Shown: one piece after another, positions 51,885-60,146 of the stretch
Layout: each line of letters starts with the position of its first letter
Position numbering within the stretch: the stretch's first letter is position 1
Assembly: GCA_019636285.1 (NCBI GenBank)
Contig: JAHBXV010000005.1
Span: 62,001-126,000 of the forward strand
From: Planctomycetaceae bacterium
GTDB lineage: Bacteria; Planctomycetota; Planctomycetia; Planctomycetales; Planctomycetaceae
DNA length: 64,000 nucleotides
Reading direction: 5' to 3'
The notes under the pieces: model-generated
Seen by the model: the letters and a program-made list of their open reading frames with translations, nothing else
The model's database searches: none
Told to the model about the DNA's origin: nothing
Program-made: the position numbers and the translations under genes

Positions 51885-53204
51885 ATGCTCCCTGGTATCG
51901 ACTCGCTCCGTTGGACCGATCGCGACCGTTGTAAAGCTGTTACCTGGATCGTCAGTCTCGCGATCATCGCGAGTTGCTCGTCAGCCGCGCGGGCCGGTGA
52001 GTGGTTCGAGGAGTGTGGTGAGTCCGACTGGCTGACCCGTGATCGACTCCTGGGCGATGTGGGCGGCGTCCGTCCGGCGGCTGCCGAGCACGGCGTTGAC
52101 GCATGGACCGAAGCAACGCTGTTCTACCAGGGAACCACCTCCGGGGGGCGTCAACAGGCCTTTCAGTTCGGCGGCCGGAACGACTACTTCGCGAAAGTCG
52201 ATGGCGAGAAGGCGTTCGGTCGGCAGGGACTCTTTCTGGATATTCACGGCGAAACGCGCTATGGCGAAGATGTCTCGGGCCTCACCGGAGCCATCGTTCC
52301 GTCGACCATGGCAATGAATCTCCCCGCTCCGGGTGAGACCATCTCGGGATTAACCGGGTTCAAAGTCACCCAGGCCTTTTCCGAGTCGTTCGCCGTGTTT
52401 GGCGGCAAGTTGAACCTGCTGGACGGGTATCTCTTGAATTACGGCAGTGGCCGCGGTGTCGATCGGTTTCAGAATGGGGCATTGGTCTTCAATACCGCGC
52501 TCGCTAGAACGGCCCCTTACTCGTCACTCGGCTTCGGGGCGGTTGTGCTCGACGAAGGCGAGCCGGTGCTGACGCTCCTCGTGCTGGATGCCGTCAACCA
52601 CTCGACCAACTCGGTTCTTGACGACCCCTTCGACCAGGGAGCCGTCATTCTGGGCGAAGGCCGCGTCCGTACGTCGTTTTTCGGAAAACCCGGACATCAG
52701 ATCGTTGGGGCGACGTGGAGCAGCCGGCAATACACTTCCATCGCCGACACGCCGCTGCTGTTACTTCCGCCCGAAGTCAAAGCAGTGCCGGGACGGGAAA
52801 GCGGCAGTTGGTCGTTCTATTACAATTTCGACCAGACGCTGTGGGTCAACGAAGACGACCCGACTCGGACGTTCGGCGTGTTCGGCCAGACCGGTATCGC
52901 CGACGACTCGACGAGTCCCCTGGAATGGACCATTTCGTTCGGTGTCAGCGGAAATGTCCCCTGGGAGGTGCGACCTCAAGATGAGTTCGGTGTCGGTTAT
53001 TACTACCTCGAGGGCAGCAGCGACCTGCGGGATTCGCTCGCGCCATTCGTGACTCTGGGCGACGGCCAGGGTGTGGAGCTCTTCTACAAGATCAACGCCA
53101 CGAAGTGGATGGCGATTACACCGAGCATTCAGTGGATTCAGTCCGGAATCGAGGCGTTTGACGACGCCGTGGTTGTCGGTCTGCGCGGCAAGCTGACGTT
53201 CTGA
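51885..53204 (+). CDS. OprB-type carbohydrate-selective porin
   Basis: The 439-residue product has a signal peptide (TWIVSLAIIASCSSAARAG) and the OprB family opening WLTRDRLLGDVGGVRPAAAEHGVDAWTEATLFYQG. Alternating amphipathic strands follow through to the C-terminus, which ends in a strand with terminal Phe (VVVGLRGKLTF), a barrel-assembly signal. The inside contains the expected FGGKLNLLDGYLLNYGSGRG constriction region. It should form an outer-membrane barrel for sugar uptake. An in-frame TTG at 51852 would add 11 residues; ATG 51885 is preferred, with GGATGG upstream. The second outer-membrane protein starts 51 bases downstream. Confidence 0.87.
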   Translation: MLPGIDSLRWTDRDRCKAVTWIVSLAIIASCSSAARAGEWFEECGESDWLTRDRLLGDVGGVRPAAAEHGVDAWTEATLFYQGTTSGGRQQAFQFGGRNDYFAKVDGEKAFGRQGLFLDIHGETRYGEDVSGLTGAIVPSTMAMNLPAPGETISGLTGFKVTQAFSESFAVFGGKLNLLDGYLLNYGSGRGVDRFQNGALVFNTALARTAPYSSLGFGAVVLDEGEPVLTLLVLDAVNHSTNSVLDDPFDQGAVILGEGRVRTSFFGKPGHQIVGATWSSRQYTSIADTPLLLLPPEVKAVPGRESGSWSFYYNFDQTLWVNEDDPTRTFGVFGQTGIADDSTSPLEWTISFGVSGNVPWEVRPQDEFGVGYYYLEGSSDLRDSLAPFVTLGDGQGVELFYKINATKWMAITPSIQWIQSGIEAFDDAVVVGLRGKLTF

Positions 53205-53254
53205 GCAAGTTCTACCCGACGTCCGGATCGAGACTGCGACGGATCGCGTTCCTC

Positions 53255-54142
53255 ATGTTTCGTGTTCTCTGCTCAAGTCGCGCGGCGCTGTGTCTGGTGG
53301 TCCTGGCGGGACTGCTTCGTGGCGCGCCGGCTCGCGGGCAAGACTTTGCCGACGTCCGCGATTTCGTGTCCGATCGATCGCTGTTCGGATCGAGCGCTGA
53401 AGAGGCGGAGAGCGAAGAAGACGACAAGCTGGAAACCGATCGCGATTCGTTCACGCCGGCCACCACCGTTCTGAAGCGCGGCCAGGTTCTCTTCGAGTCG
53501 TCGTATTCGATGCTCGATCTACGAGGCCGCCCCGATTCGCATAGTTTCCCGGAGATTCTCACGCGCATCGGCGTGACGGATCGTGTCGAACTTCGCCTGG
53601 GATGGAACTACGAAATCGGCGGCGGCGGCTCGATCAGCTCCACCGATCTGGTAAGCGATGAAGAAGCGAGCGGTATCGAGGAAGAGGCCTCACTACTGTA
53701 TGGCATCAAGTTCGCCGTGACGGAGCAGAGCGACTGGCTGCCGCGGAGCGCGTTCATCGTGCAGGGATCGACGCCGACAGCCGGTCCCGACAACCACTCG
53801 CTGCTCAACCTGGGCTATGTCTTCGGCTGGGAACTTCCGAATCGCTGGATGCTCGATTTTGCGGTCCGCTATCTGGTGCTTGCCGAGGAAGAGGACCATT
53901 ACAACGAATGGGCGCCCTCGGCGGTCCTCAAGATTCCCGTCGGCGAACGCTGGAATGTTCATGCCGAGTATTTCGGGCTGTTCACTCAGAACCGTGCGGA
54001 CGCCTTAACTCCGCAATACTTCAGCCCAGGCGTTCACTATTATATCACGAACGACTGTGAGATCGGCGTGCGTGTCGGCTGGGGACTGAACGAAGACGCC
54101 GCGAACTTCTTCAGCAACGTCGGGATCGGCATTCGGTTCTAA
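53255..54142 (+). CDS. Outer-membrane beta-barrel protein (transporter, MetA-pathway-of-phenol-degradation-like)
   Basis: The 295-residue product has a signal peptide (RAALCLVVLAGLLRGAPARGQ), an acidic linker (EEAESEEDDKLETDRDSFTP) and a beta-barrel. The landmarks ETDRDSFTPATTVLKRGQVLFESSY, TRIGVTDRVELRLGWNY and the C-terminal VGWGLNEDAANFFSNVGIGIRF (ending in Phe) match the outer-membrane family annotated as putative MetA-pathway of phenol degradation. The true substrate is unknown. It follows the OprB-type porin by 51 bases and precedes the FGE/sulfatase pair, so it may help import a sulfated substrate; that link is inference. Confidence 0.85.
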   Translation: MFRVLCSSRAALCLVVLAGLLRGAPARGQDFADVRDFVSDRSLFGSSAEEAESEEDDKLETDRDSFTPATTVLKRGQVLFESSYSMLDLRGRPDSHSFPEILTRIGVTDRVELRLGWNYEIGGGGSISSTDLVSDEEASGIEEEASLLYGIKFAVTEQSDWLPRSAFIVQGSTPTAGPDNHSLLNLGYVFGWELPNRWMLDFAVRYLVLAEEEDHYNEWAPSAVLKIPVGERWNVHAEYFGLFTQNRADALTPQYFSPGVHYYITNDCEIGVRVGWGLNEDAANFFSNVGIGIRF

Positions 54143-54340
54143 GGCCGGCTAATACCTGTCTACCGCGGCCTTCTCATGGGTTCGCGCCCCAATGCCGCTT
54201 TTCTTTTCACGCATTCGCGGCTAACCTCGAACGCATCAATCGATGTCAGAGGTCGAGGCAGTCCCCGCATTCAGCCAGACCGCTCTTCCCTTCTCGGCCC
54301 GGACGACAAGTCGGTCGCTGGTCTCATTCAGGCAGCCGTG

Positions 54341-55429
54341 ATGAAATCCCTCGCGACGACGATGCTCCTCGTCGTGCTTGGACTGTCCGCGTTCGCCGTC
54401 ACCTATTCGCTACGGCGATTTGCAGTGCAGCCGCCATCGAATCTGGAAGCCCCGACAGTTCCGGCAGGCGAGTTCACCCCTCCCGGCCAAGCGCCTCCCG
54501 ATATGGTGTGGATCCCCGGCGGGGAGTTTGTCATGGGGAGCGACTCGGAACAAGCCTGGCCGGATGAGGGGCCGCCCCATCGCGTACGCGTGGACGGCTT
54601 CTGGATCGACGAGACCGAAGTGACGAATGCACGGTTTCGCGTGTTCGTCGAGGCGACCGGATATGTGACCACCGCCGAGCGGGCACCCACGGTCGAAGAG
54701 ATTCTCGCACAGTCGCCGCCGGGAACACCGGCACCGCCCGCGGACATACTCGTTCCCGGATCACTGGTCTTCTCGCCGCCCGATCATCCCGTTCCGCTGA
54801 ATGACGTGTCCGGCTGGTGGAAATGGACGCCCGGCGCGAATTGGCGTCATCCAGAAGGTCCAGAGAGCGACTTGACGGGGCGCGAGGACCACCCCGTCGT
54901 TCATGTCTCCTGGGACGACGCGGTCGCCTATGCAAAATGGGCGGGAAAGCGTTTGCCGACGGAAGCCGAATGGGAATTCGCCGCTCGCGGCGGATTGGAA
55001 CAAGCTCCTTATGCCTGGGGGCACGAACCTTTTGACGAGGTAACTCCGCAGGCCAACCTGTGGACCGGGACGTTTCCAAATGGCAACACGGCCGTTGATG
55101 GCTACGCGCGCACGGCTCCTGTGAAATCGTTTCCCCCCAACGGTTACGGCGTGTATGACATGGCGGGCAACGTGTGGGAATGGTGCAGCGATTGGTATTC
55201 GCGAGATTTCTACTCGAAATCTTCACCAGCCGAAATTACTCTCAACCCCGGCGGGCCAGGCGACAGTCACGATTCCATGAGACCATTCACGTCTCAGCGC
55301 AGTCAGCGCGGCGGCTCGTTTCTTTGTAACGACAGTTACTGCTCACGGTATCGCCCGAGCGCGCGACATGGCTGCACTCCCGACACCGGGATGTCGCATG
55401 TCGGGTTTCGGTGCGTCAAGCCGCGATAG
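54341..55429 (+). CDS. Formylglycine-generating enzyme (SUMF1/FGE family)
   Basis: The 362-residue product has an N-terminal membrane anchor or signal (TTMLLVVLGLSAFAVTY) and a full FGE domain: DMVWIPGGEFVMGSDSEQAWPDEGPPHRVRVDGFWIDETEVTNA, VHVSWDDAVAYAKWAGKRLPTEAEWEFAARGG and NVWEWCSDWY in successive blocks. Both active-site cysteines are present (Cys329 and Cys334 in RGGSFLCNDSYCSRYR), so it should be a true copper-dependent FGE that turns a sulfatase Cys into formylglycine. The predicted client sulfatase starts 68 bases downstream. The ATG at 54341 lacks a clear ribosome site; the frame upstream has no signal. Confidence 0.93.
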   Translation: MKSLATTMLLVVLGLSAFAVTYSLRRFAVQPPSNLEAPTVPAGEFTPPGQAPPDMVWIPGGEFVMGSDSEQAWPDEGPPHRVRVDGFWIDETEVTNARFRVFVEATGYVTTAERAPTVEEILAQSPPGTPAPPADILVPGSLVFSPPDHPVPLNDVSGWWKWTPGANWRHPEGPESDLTGREDHPVVHVSWDDAVAYAKWAGKRLPTEAEWEFAARGGLEQAPYAWGHEPFDEVTPQANLWTGTFPNGNTAVDGYARTAPVKSFPPNGYGVYDMAGNVWEWCSDWYSRDFYSKSSPAEITLNPGGPGDSHDSMRPFTSQRSQRGGSFLCNDSYCSRYRPSARHGCTPDTGMSHVGFRCVKPR

Positions 55430-55497
55430 AACAGTCGGTTAGTTGGTCAAGCGTTGTAACGACTTCACGGGAACCTGCACCTTTAGGGAGCTGATTC

Positions 55498-57267
55498 ATG
55501 AACCGGAGTTGGATCGCCAGATCCCTCGCCACGGCCGCGATTGGCGCGTTCGTTGGCTATTTCGCCGCGTCGGCGGAACTTCAGACGTCGATCGAAGGCT
55601 CGACCGGGAATGCTGTCTCGATTGAGAAGCCGGCCGCCCCGGCCCAGGAACCGCGGGAGACCTGTTGCAGCGGGCTGAGCCGCACCGATCAAGTGGCCCT
55701 GGCAAACCACAACCTGATTGTCGCGGCCGCGGCGGCACAATCGGGAAAGAAGCCGAATATCTGCATCATCTGGGGCGACGACATCGGCCAGTCGAACATC
55801 AGCGCGTACACGCACGGGCTGATGGGTTACAAAACGCCGAACATCGACCGCGTCGCCAAAGAAGGAATGATGTTCACCGACTACTATGCGGAGCAAAGCT
55901 GCACCGCCGGGCGGGCGTCGTTCATTACCGGCCAGCACGGCATGCGGACCGGCCTGACGAAAGTTGGCTTGCCCGGCGCCAAGGCGGGGATGCAGAAGGA
56001 AGACCCCACCATCGCGAATCTGTTGAAGGCCCAAGGCTACGCGACGGCACAGATCGGCAAGAACCATCTTGGCGACCGGAACGAATTCCTGCCGACCGTC
56101 CATGGGTTTGACGAATTCTTCGGCAACCTCTACCACCTCAACGCCGAAGAGGAACCCGAGCACCCGGACTATCCGAAAGATCCTGCGTTTCGCCAGAAGT
56201 TCGGCCCTCGCGGCGTGCTCGACTGCAAAGCAACCGACGTGGATGACCCCACCGTCGATCCGCGCTTCGGGAAAGTCGGCAAACAGACCATTAAAGACAC
56301 CGGGCCGCTGAACCGGAAGCGGATGGAGACCATCGACGACGAGATCGCCGAACGATCGGCCGACTATATCAAGCGGCAGGCCAAGGCCGGTGGTCCGTTC
56401 TTCCTGTGGGTGAACTTCACTCACATGCATCTACGCACGCACCCGAAGCCGGAAAGCATCGGTCAAGCCGGCCAGGCGCAGTCGGTCTATCACGACGTGA
56501 TGATCGACCACGACAAGAACGTGGGGACGGTTCTGAAGGCTCTGGACGATGCCGGAGTGGCCGACAACACCTTCGTCATGTACTCAACCGACAACGGCCC
56601 GCACATGAATTCCTGGCCCGACGGGGCCATGACACCCTTCCGCAATGAAAAGAACTCGAACTGGGAAGGGGCCTATCGCGTGCCGTGCATGGTCCGCTGG
56701 CCGGGCAAGATCAAGCCGGGAACCATCTCCAACGAAATCGTCGGTCATCACGACTGGCTGCCGACGCTGCTCGCAATGGCCGGCGATGCCGACATCACCG
56801 AGAAGCTGCTCACGGGGTATCAGGCCGGCGACATGACCTATAAGGTTCACCTGGATGGGTATAACCTGCTTCCCTATCTGACCGGCGAGGCGGAAAAGAG
56901 CCCGCGCGCGTCGTTCATTTATTGCAACGACGACCAGCAGGTGACGGCGCTGCGTTACGACAACTGGAAGATCGTGTTCCTGGAACAGCGCGCTCCCGGA
57001 ACGCTGCGGGTTTGGGCGGAGCCCTTCACGAACCTGCGAGTTCCGAAGATATTCAACCTGCGGACCGACCCCTACGAGCGAGCCGACATCACCTCGAACA
57101 CTTACTACGACTGGGTGATCGATCGAGTGTTCTTGCTGGTTCCCGCGCAAGCCTACGTGGGCAAGTTTCTCGAGACCTTCCAGGAATATCCGCCCAGGCA
57201 GAAAGCCGACAGCTTTAACCTCGACAGCGTCATGAAGCAATTGATGGAGCGTGGCGGAAGCCACTAG
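55498..57267 (+). CDS. Secreted arylsulfatase-family sulfatase
   Basis: The 589-residue product has a signal peptide or anchor (SLATAAIGAFVGYFAASAE) and a sulfatase domain from ~residue 84 (PNICIIWGDDIGQSNISAY, metal Asp pair). The formylglycine site is Cys135 in CTAGRASFITG, with Ala in place of the usual Pro of the CxPxR core. The conserved GKNHLGD, STDNGPHMNSW and HHDWLPTLLAMAG blocks follow. It should hydrolyse a sulfate ester in the periplasm after Cys135 is oxidised by the FGE encoded just upstream. GGGAG lies about ten bases before the ATG. A strong terminator follows the stop. The substrate is unknown. Confidence 0.94.
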   Translation: MNRSWIARSLATAAIGAFVGYFAASAELQTSIEGSTGNAVSIEKPAAPAQEPRETCCSGLSRTDQVALANHNLIVAAAAAQSGKKPNICIIWGDDIGQSNISAYTHGLMGYKTPNIDRVAKEGMMFTDYYAEQSCTAGRASFITGQHGMRTGLTKVGLPGAKAGMQKEDPTIANLLKAQGYATAQIGKNHLGDRNEFLPTVHGFDEFFGNLYHLNAEEEPEHPDYPKDPAFRQKFGPRGVLDCKATDVDDPTVDPRFGKVGKQTIKDTGPLNRKRMETIDDEIAERSADYIKRQAKAGGPFFLWVNFTHMHLRTHPKPESIGQAGQAQSVYHDVMIDHDKNVGTVLKALDDAGVADNTFVMYSTDNGPHMNSWPDGAMTPFRNEKNSNWEGAYRVPCMVRWPGKIKPGTISNEIVGHHDWLPTLLAMAGDADITEKLLTGYQAGDMTYKVHLDGYNLLPYLTGEAEKSPRASFIYCNDDQQVTALRYDNWKIVFLEQRAPGTLRVWAEPFTNLRVPKIFNLRTDPYERADITSNTYYDWVIDRVFLLVPAQAYVGKFLETFQEYPPRQKADSFNLDSVMKQLMERGGSH

Positions 57268-57284
57268 GTGAAGCCGTCTTGCTG

Positions 57285-57319
57285 CGCCGGTCGGGCATAA
57301 GTCCGGCCGGCGTTTTTTT
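57285..57319 (+). terminator. Rho-independent terminator after the sulfatase gene
   Basis: CGCCGGTCGG (57285-57294) pairs with CCGGCCGGCG (57303-57312) with one T-G pair, followed by TTTTTTT (57313-57319). It ends the porin-FGE-sulfatase group. Confidence 0.92.
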
Positions 57320-57333
57320 GCGAATGACGTCAG

Positions 57334-57338
57334 GGAGG
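57334..57338 (+). promoter_or_regulatory. Ribosome binding site that decides the HAD gene start
   Basis: GGAGG lies two bases before ATG 57341 and eight bases before ATG 57347. The second spacing is normal, so 57347 is preferred. Confidence 0.65.
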
Positions 57339-57346
57339 AAATGGAA

Positions 57347-58351
57347 ATGACTCTTCGACCGTGCCGAACATCGCTGTCGGCTCTGCTGTGTGTTTACACT
57401 TCGTGCCTGACAAGCGCCGGTCTGTTCGCGGCCGACGATCCGCTTCCCTCCTGGAACGACGGCACGGCGAAGTCAGCCATCCTCAACTTCGTCGAGGCCA
57501 CGACGACGGAAGGGAGCCCCGACTTTGTTCCCCCGGCCGAACGCATTGCCGTTTTCGACAACGATGGCACGCTATGGGCCGAGCAGCCGTTGTACTTTCA
57601 GTTTCTCTTTGCACTCGATCGCGTGAAGGCCCTTGCGCCCGAGCATCCCGAATGGAAAGAGAAGGAGCCATTCGCCTCGCTGTTGAAGGGCGAGACCAAG
57701 GCCGCCCTGGCCGAGGGAGAGAAAGCCATTTTGGAAATCGTCATGGCAACTCACGCCGGCCTGTCGACCGATGAGTTCGATCAGGCTGTCCGCGACTGGC
57801 TGGCCACCGCACGCCATCCGACGACCAGACGCCCCTACACCGAGATGGTCTATCAACCCATGCTGGAGGTGCTCACATACCTGCGTGCCAATGACTATAA
57901 GACGTTTATCGTCTCGGGGGGCGGCGTCGAGTTCATGCGAGTCTTCGCGGAGAAGACGTATGGCGTTCCCCCCGAGCAAGTCGTCGGCAGCAGCATCAAG
58001 ACGAAATTCGAGATTCGCGACGGAACGCCGGTGCTGGTCCGCCTGCCGGAAGTCGATTTCATTGACGACAAAGCCGGCAAGCCCGTTGGCATCAACTCGC
58101 ACATCGGCCGCCGCCCGATCGCCGCCTTCGGCAACTCCGACGGCGACCTGCAAATGCTCCAATGGACAGCCGCCGGCCCCGGCAAACGCTTCTGCCTGTT
58201 CGTCCACCACACCGACGCCAAACGCGAATGGGCGTATGATCGCAAATCAATCGTTGGTCAGCTCGACAAGGGCCTCGATGAAGCGAAGGCCAAGGGTTGG
58301 ACGGTGGTCGATATGAAGGCGGACTGGAAGACGATTTTTCCGGCGGAGTGA
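57347..58351 (+). CDS. Secreted HAD-superfamily hydrolase
   Basis: The 334-residue product has a signal peptide (LSALLCVYTSCLTSAGLFAAD). The HAD motifs are I FDNDGTLW, with the nucleophile Asp and acid/base Asp, II IVSGGG and IV FGNSDGDLQML, with a Lys between (KTKFEIRDG or KAGKPVG). The long helical cap sits between I and II. It is related to SerB-like phosphoserine phosphatases but is secreted. It should remove phosphate from an unknown small molecule in the periplasm. GGAGG at 57334-57338 favours the ATG at 57347 over the ATG at 57341. A terminator separates it from the sulfatase gene, so it has its own promoter. Confidence 0.87.
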   Translation: MTLRPCRTSLSALLCVYTSCLTSAGLFAADDPLPSWNDGTAKSAILNFVEATTTEGSPDFVPPAERIAVFDNDGTLWAEQPLYFQFLFALDRVKALAPEHPEWKEKEPFASLLKGETKAALAEGEKAILEIVMATHAGLSTDEFDQAVRDWLATARHPTTRRPYTEMVYQPMLEVLTYLRANDYKTFIVSGGGVEFMRVFAEKTYGVPPEQVVGSSIKTKFEIRDGTPVLVRLPEVDFIDDKAGKPVGINSHIGRRPIAAFGNSDGDLQMLQWTAAGPGKRFCLFVHHTDAKREWAYDRKSIVGQLDKGLDEAKAKGWTVVDMKADWKTIFPAE

Positions 58352-58386
58352 CGGATCACTTGTCATTCTCAGAATTCCGATGAAGC

Positions 58387-58776
58387 ATGATGATTTACGC
58401 AGTCAAATGTCCGCGCTGCTCGAAAAAAGCTGAAGCGCAGATGACTGCGGTCGGCATAAAGGGAACTTATTGCGAGCCCACGGCCAAACTGGCAGCGTCC
58501 AGAATCACCTGTGGGGAGTGCGGGCACGTAATCGATTCATCAGAAGCACCGACGGACAAGTATGAACTCTGGTTTTCCTCAACCCTGCGCGGGCATCGTC
58601 TGTGGGCGGTTAACGAGTCCCATCTGGAATGGCTGATTCAGTGGTTGTCCGGCGATTTGGACAACTCTCGGCTCAGTCTGGCTGACCGCAGTTATGTCGA
58701 AGCCCTCCCAAAGTGGGTGCTGACGAATAGGGAGGACGCAGTCAAAAGCCTTCAGAAAATGAGGACTCAAGGCTGA
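58387..58776 (+). CDS. Small zinc-ribbon protein of unknown function
   Basis: The 129-residue product opens with CPRC and has a second pair CGEC about 33 residues on, which together form a likely four-Cys zinc ribbon (residues ~8-46). The C-terminal part (DKYELWFSSTLRGHRLWAVNESHLEWLIQWLSG...SYVEALPKWVLTNREDAVKSLQKM) is helical and aromatic-rich, without a known fold. There is no signal peptide or membrane helix. It starts 35 bases after the HAD gene and ends at its own terminator. No function can be assigned. Confidence 0.72.
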   Translation: MMIYAVKCPRCSKKAEAQMTAVGIKGTYCEPTAKLAASRITCGECGHVIDSSEAPTDKYELWFSSTLRGHRLWAVNESHLEWLIQWLSGDLDNSRLSLADRSYVEALPKWVLTNREDAVKSLQKMRTQG

Positions 58777-58809
58777 GACCCGGGTTCGCCGTCAACAGAA
58801 ACCTGAAGA

Positions 58810-58833
58810 CCGGCGATGACATCGCCGGCTTTT
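58810..58833 (+). terminator. Rho-independent terminator after the zinc-ribbon gene
   Basis: CCGGCGAT (58810-58817) pairs with ATCGCCGG (58821-58828), followed by CTTTT. It lies 33 bases past the stop and next to the end of the convergent LamG/CAP gene. Confidence 0.75.
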
Positions 58834-58841
58834 GATCATGG

Positions 58842-60092
58842 TCATTTTTGCGGACGGGGCCGCGCGTCGGGCGTTCCGAAGACCAGTGTCAGGTACTTTT
58901 GACTGGACTTGCTGACACCGATGCCCACGCCGATTTCCAGAAATTCCTGGCTCATCATGTTGCGCTGATGACCGGGCGAGCCCATCCAGCCCGCGATCGC
59001 TTCGGCCGCGGTCGCCGCGGACCAGATGTTCTCTCCGGCGGCGGAGCACCGGTATCCGGTCGCGTCGATCCGCTTGTCGAACGTGATGCCGTCGAGCGTG
59101 TGATTCACGATCTGCTGCCGTGCCATGTTCGCCGCATGGCCGCGTGCTGCTTCGGCCAACTGGCGATTCGCTGTCAGCGCCGGCAATCCATACTTGAAAC
59201 GCTCGCGGCTAACCCGATTCAAAAGTTCCTGCTCGGCCGGAGTTAGGAACGCGGCGGCGGAATCCTCTTGCATGCAGGCGATATCCGCTTCGCTGCGGGT
59301 TCGAGGCAGTTTCTGAGACTCGGCGCGCATCTCGTCGGACGACAACATTTGGTTATGGATAACCAGCTCGTCAACCAGACCATGAAACAGGTTGGTATTC
59401 GAGTAATTCACGAAGGTCCACAGTTTGTCGGTCGCCTCGAACTTCGAACCGATAACTTCCAGCCGGAAGTTCTCGGGCAGCGAGAAGTCACCCACTTGCG
59501 CGCCATCCAGGAGAACAACAACTCGACCTGCCGCCAGATCGACGCCGCACGAAACCACCGTCCATTTCCCGGCCTTGAGCTTCGTATTCATCAGTTCGTG
59601 GCGGAAGGCTCCATTGTTGAACATGACGGTCAGATGACCGGCCCGAGATCGTTCCAGGGCAAACCAGCGATGATTTCGACCACCGACGATCAATCCCATC
59701 GTCGCGGGGTCGTCCGTAAAGCTTTCCGCCTGGAAACGAAGTGTCACCGTGAACGCCGTGTACTGTAAATCCGGCGTGCGGCAGAGCGCGTGGTAACCAC
59801 GTTCGGCATGCGGACCGAACTCGTACACGCCGTTCAGGTACAGGGCATCGTCACGAAATTCGGTCAATAACAGTTCCCACTCCGCTTTGCCGGAAGCAGA
59901 GTTATGGGCGTGCCCATTGAAGGTGAAGCGTGCCAGGGGCGCGGCCGGGCTGTCGGCCTCTGCCGGTGGAAGAAAACCCATGATGAGGCCGCCCACGAAC
60001 AGTGCCCGATACGAAGAGTTCAGGACCATCCCGAGGATATCCGAGGCATGCTTCCGGAACAGGTATGACAGCCCGTACGGTTTATCACTCAT
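58842..60092 (-). CDS. Membrane-anchored LamG-like plus CAP (SCP/PR-1) domain protein
   Basis: The 416-residue product has a hydrophobic anchor near residues 29-45 (ALFVGGLIMGFLPPAEA). Residues ~55-215 resemble a LamG/concanavalin-like jelly roll (LARFTFNGHAHNSASGKA, FTVTLRFQAESF, GLVDELVIHNQML). The C-terminal ~135 residues are a CAP domain: LLNRVSRERFKYGLPALTANRQLAEAARGHAANMARQQIVNHTLDG, then AGENIWSA and GWMGSPGHQRNMMSQEFLEIGVGIG. The four catalytic-like residues His/Glu/Glu/His of CAP proteins are represented. AAGGAG (minus 60104-60099) six bases from ATG 60092 fixes the start. It follows the kinase gene by 54 bases and may be co-transcribed. Its substrate is unknown. Confidence 0.87.
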   Translation of the reverse strand: MSDKPYGLSYLFRKHASDILGMVLNSSYRALFVGGLIMGFLPPAEADSPAAPLARFTFNGHAHNSASGKAEWELLLTEFRDDALYLNGVYEFGPHAERGYHALCRTPDLQYTAFTVTLRFQAESFTDDPATMGLIVGGRNHRWFALERSRAGHLTVMFNNGAFRHELMNTKLKAGKWTVVSCGVDLAAGRVVVLLDGAQVGDFSLPENFRLEVIGSKFEATDKLWTFVNYSNTNLFHGLVDELVIHNQMLSSDEMRAESQKLPRTRSEADIACMQEDSAAAFLTPAEQELLNRVSRERFKYGLPALTANRQLAEAARGHAANMARQQIVNHTLDGITFDKRIDATGYRCSAAGENIWSAATAAEAIAGWMGSPGHQRNMMSQEFLEIGVGIGVSKSSQKYLTLVFGTPDARPRPQK

Positions 60093-60098
60093 CACACA

Positions 60099-60104
60099 CT
60101 CCTT
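60099..60104 (-). promoter_or_regulatory. Ribosome binding site that decides the LamG/CAP start
   Basis: AAGGAG on the minus strand lies six bases from ATG 60092, while the ATG at 60116 would put it inside the coding sequence. The later start also removes an eight-residue leader. Confidence 0.7.
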
Positions 60105-60146
60105 CCTGAAATCCATGCCGTGTTGGTCGTGGCACCATGAGACGGA

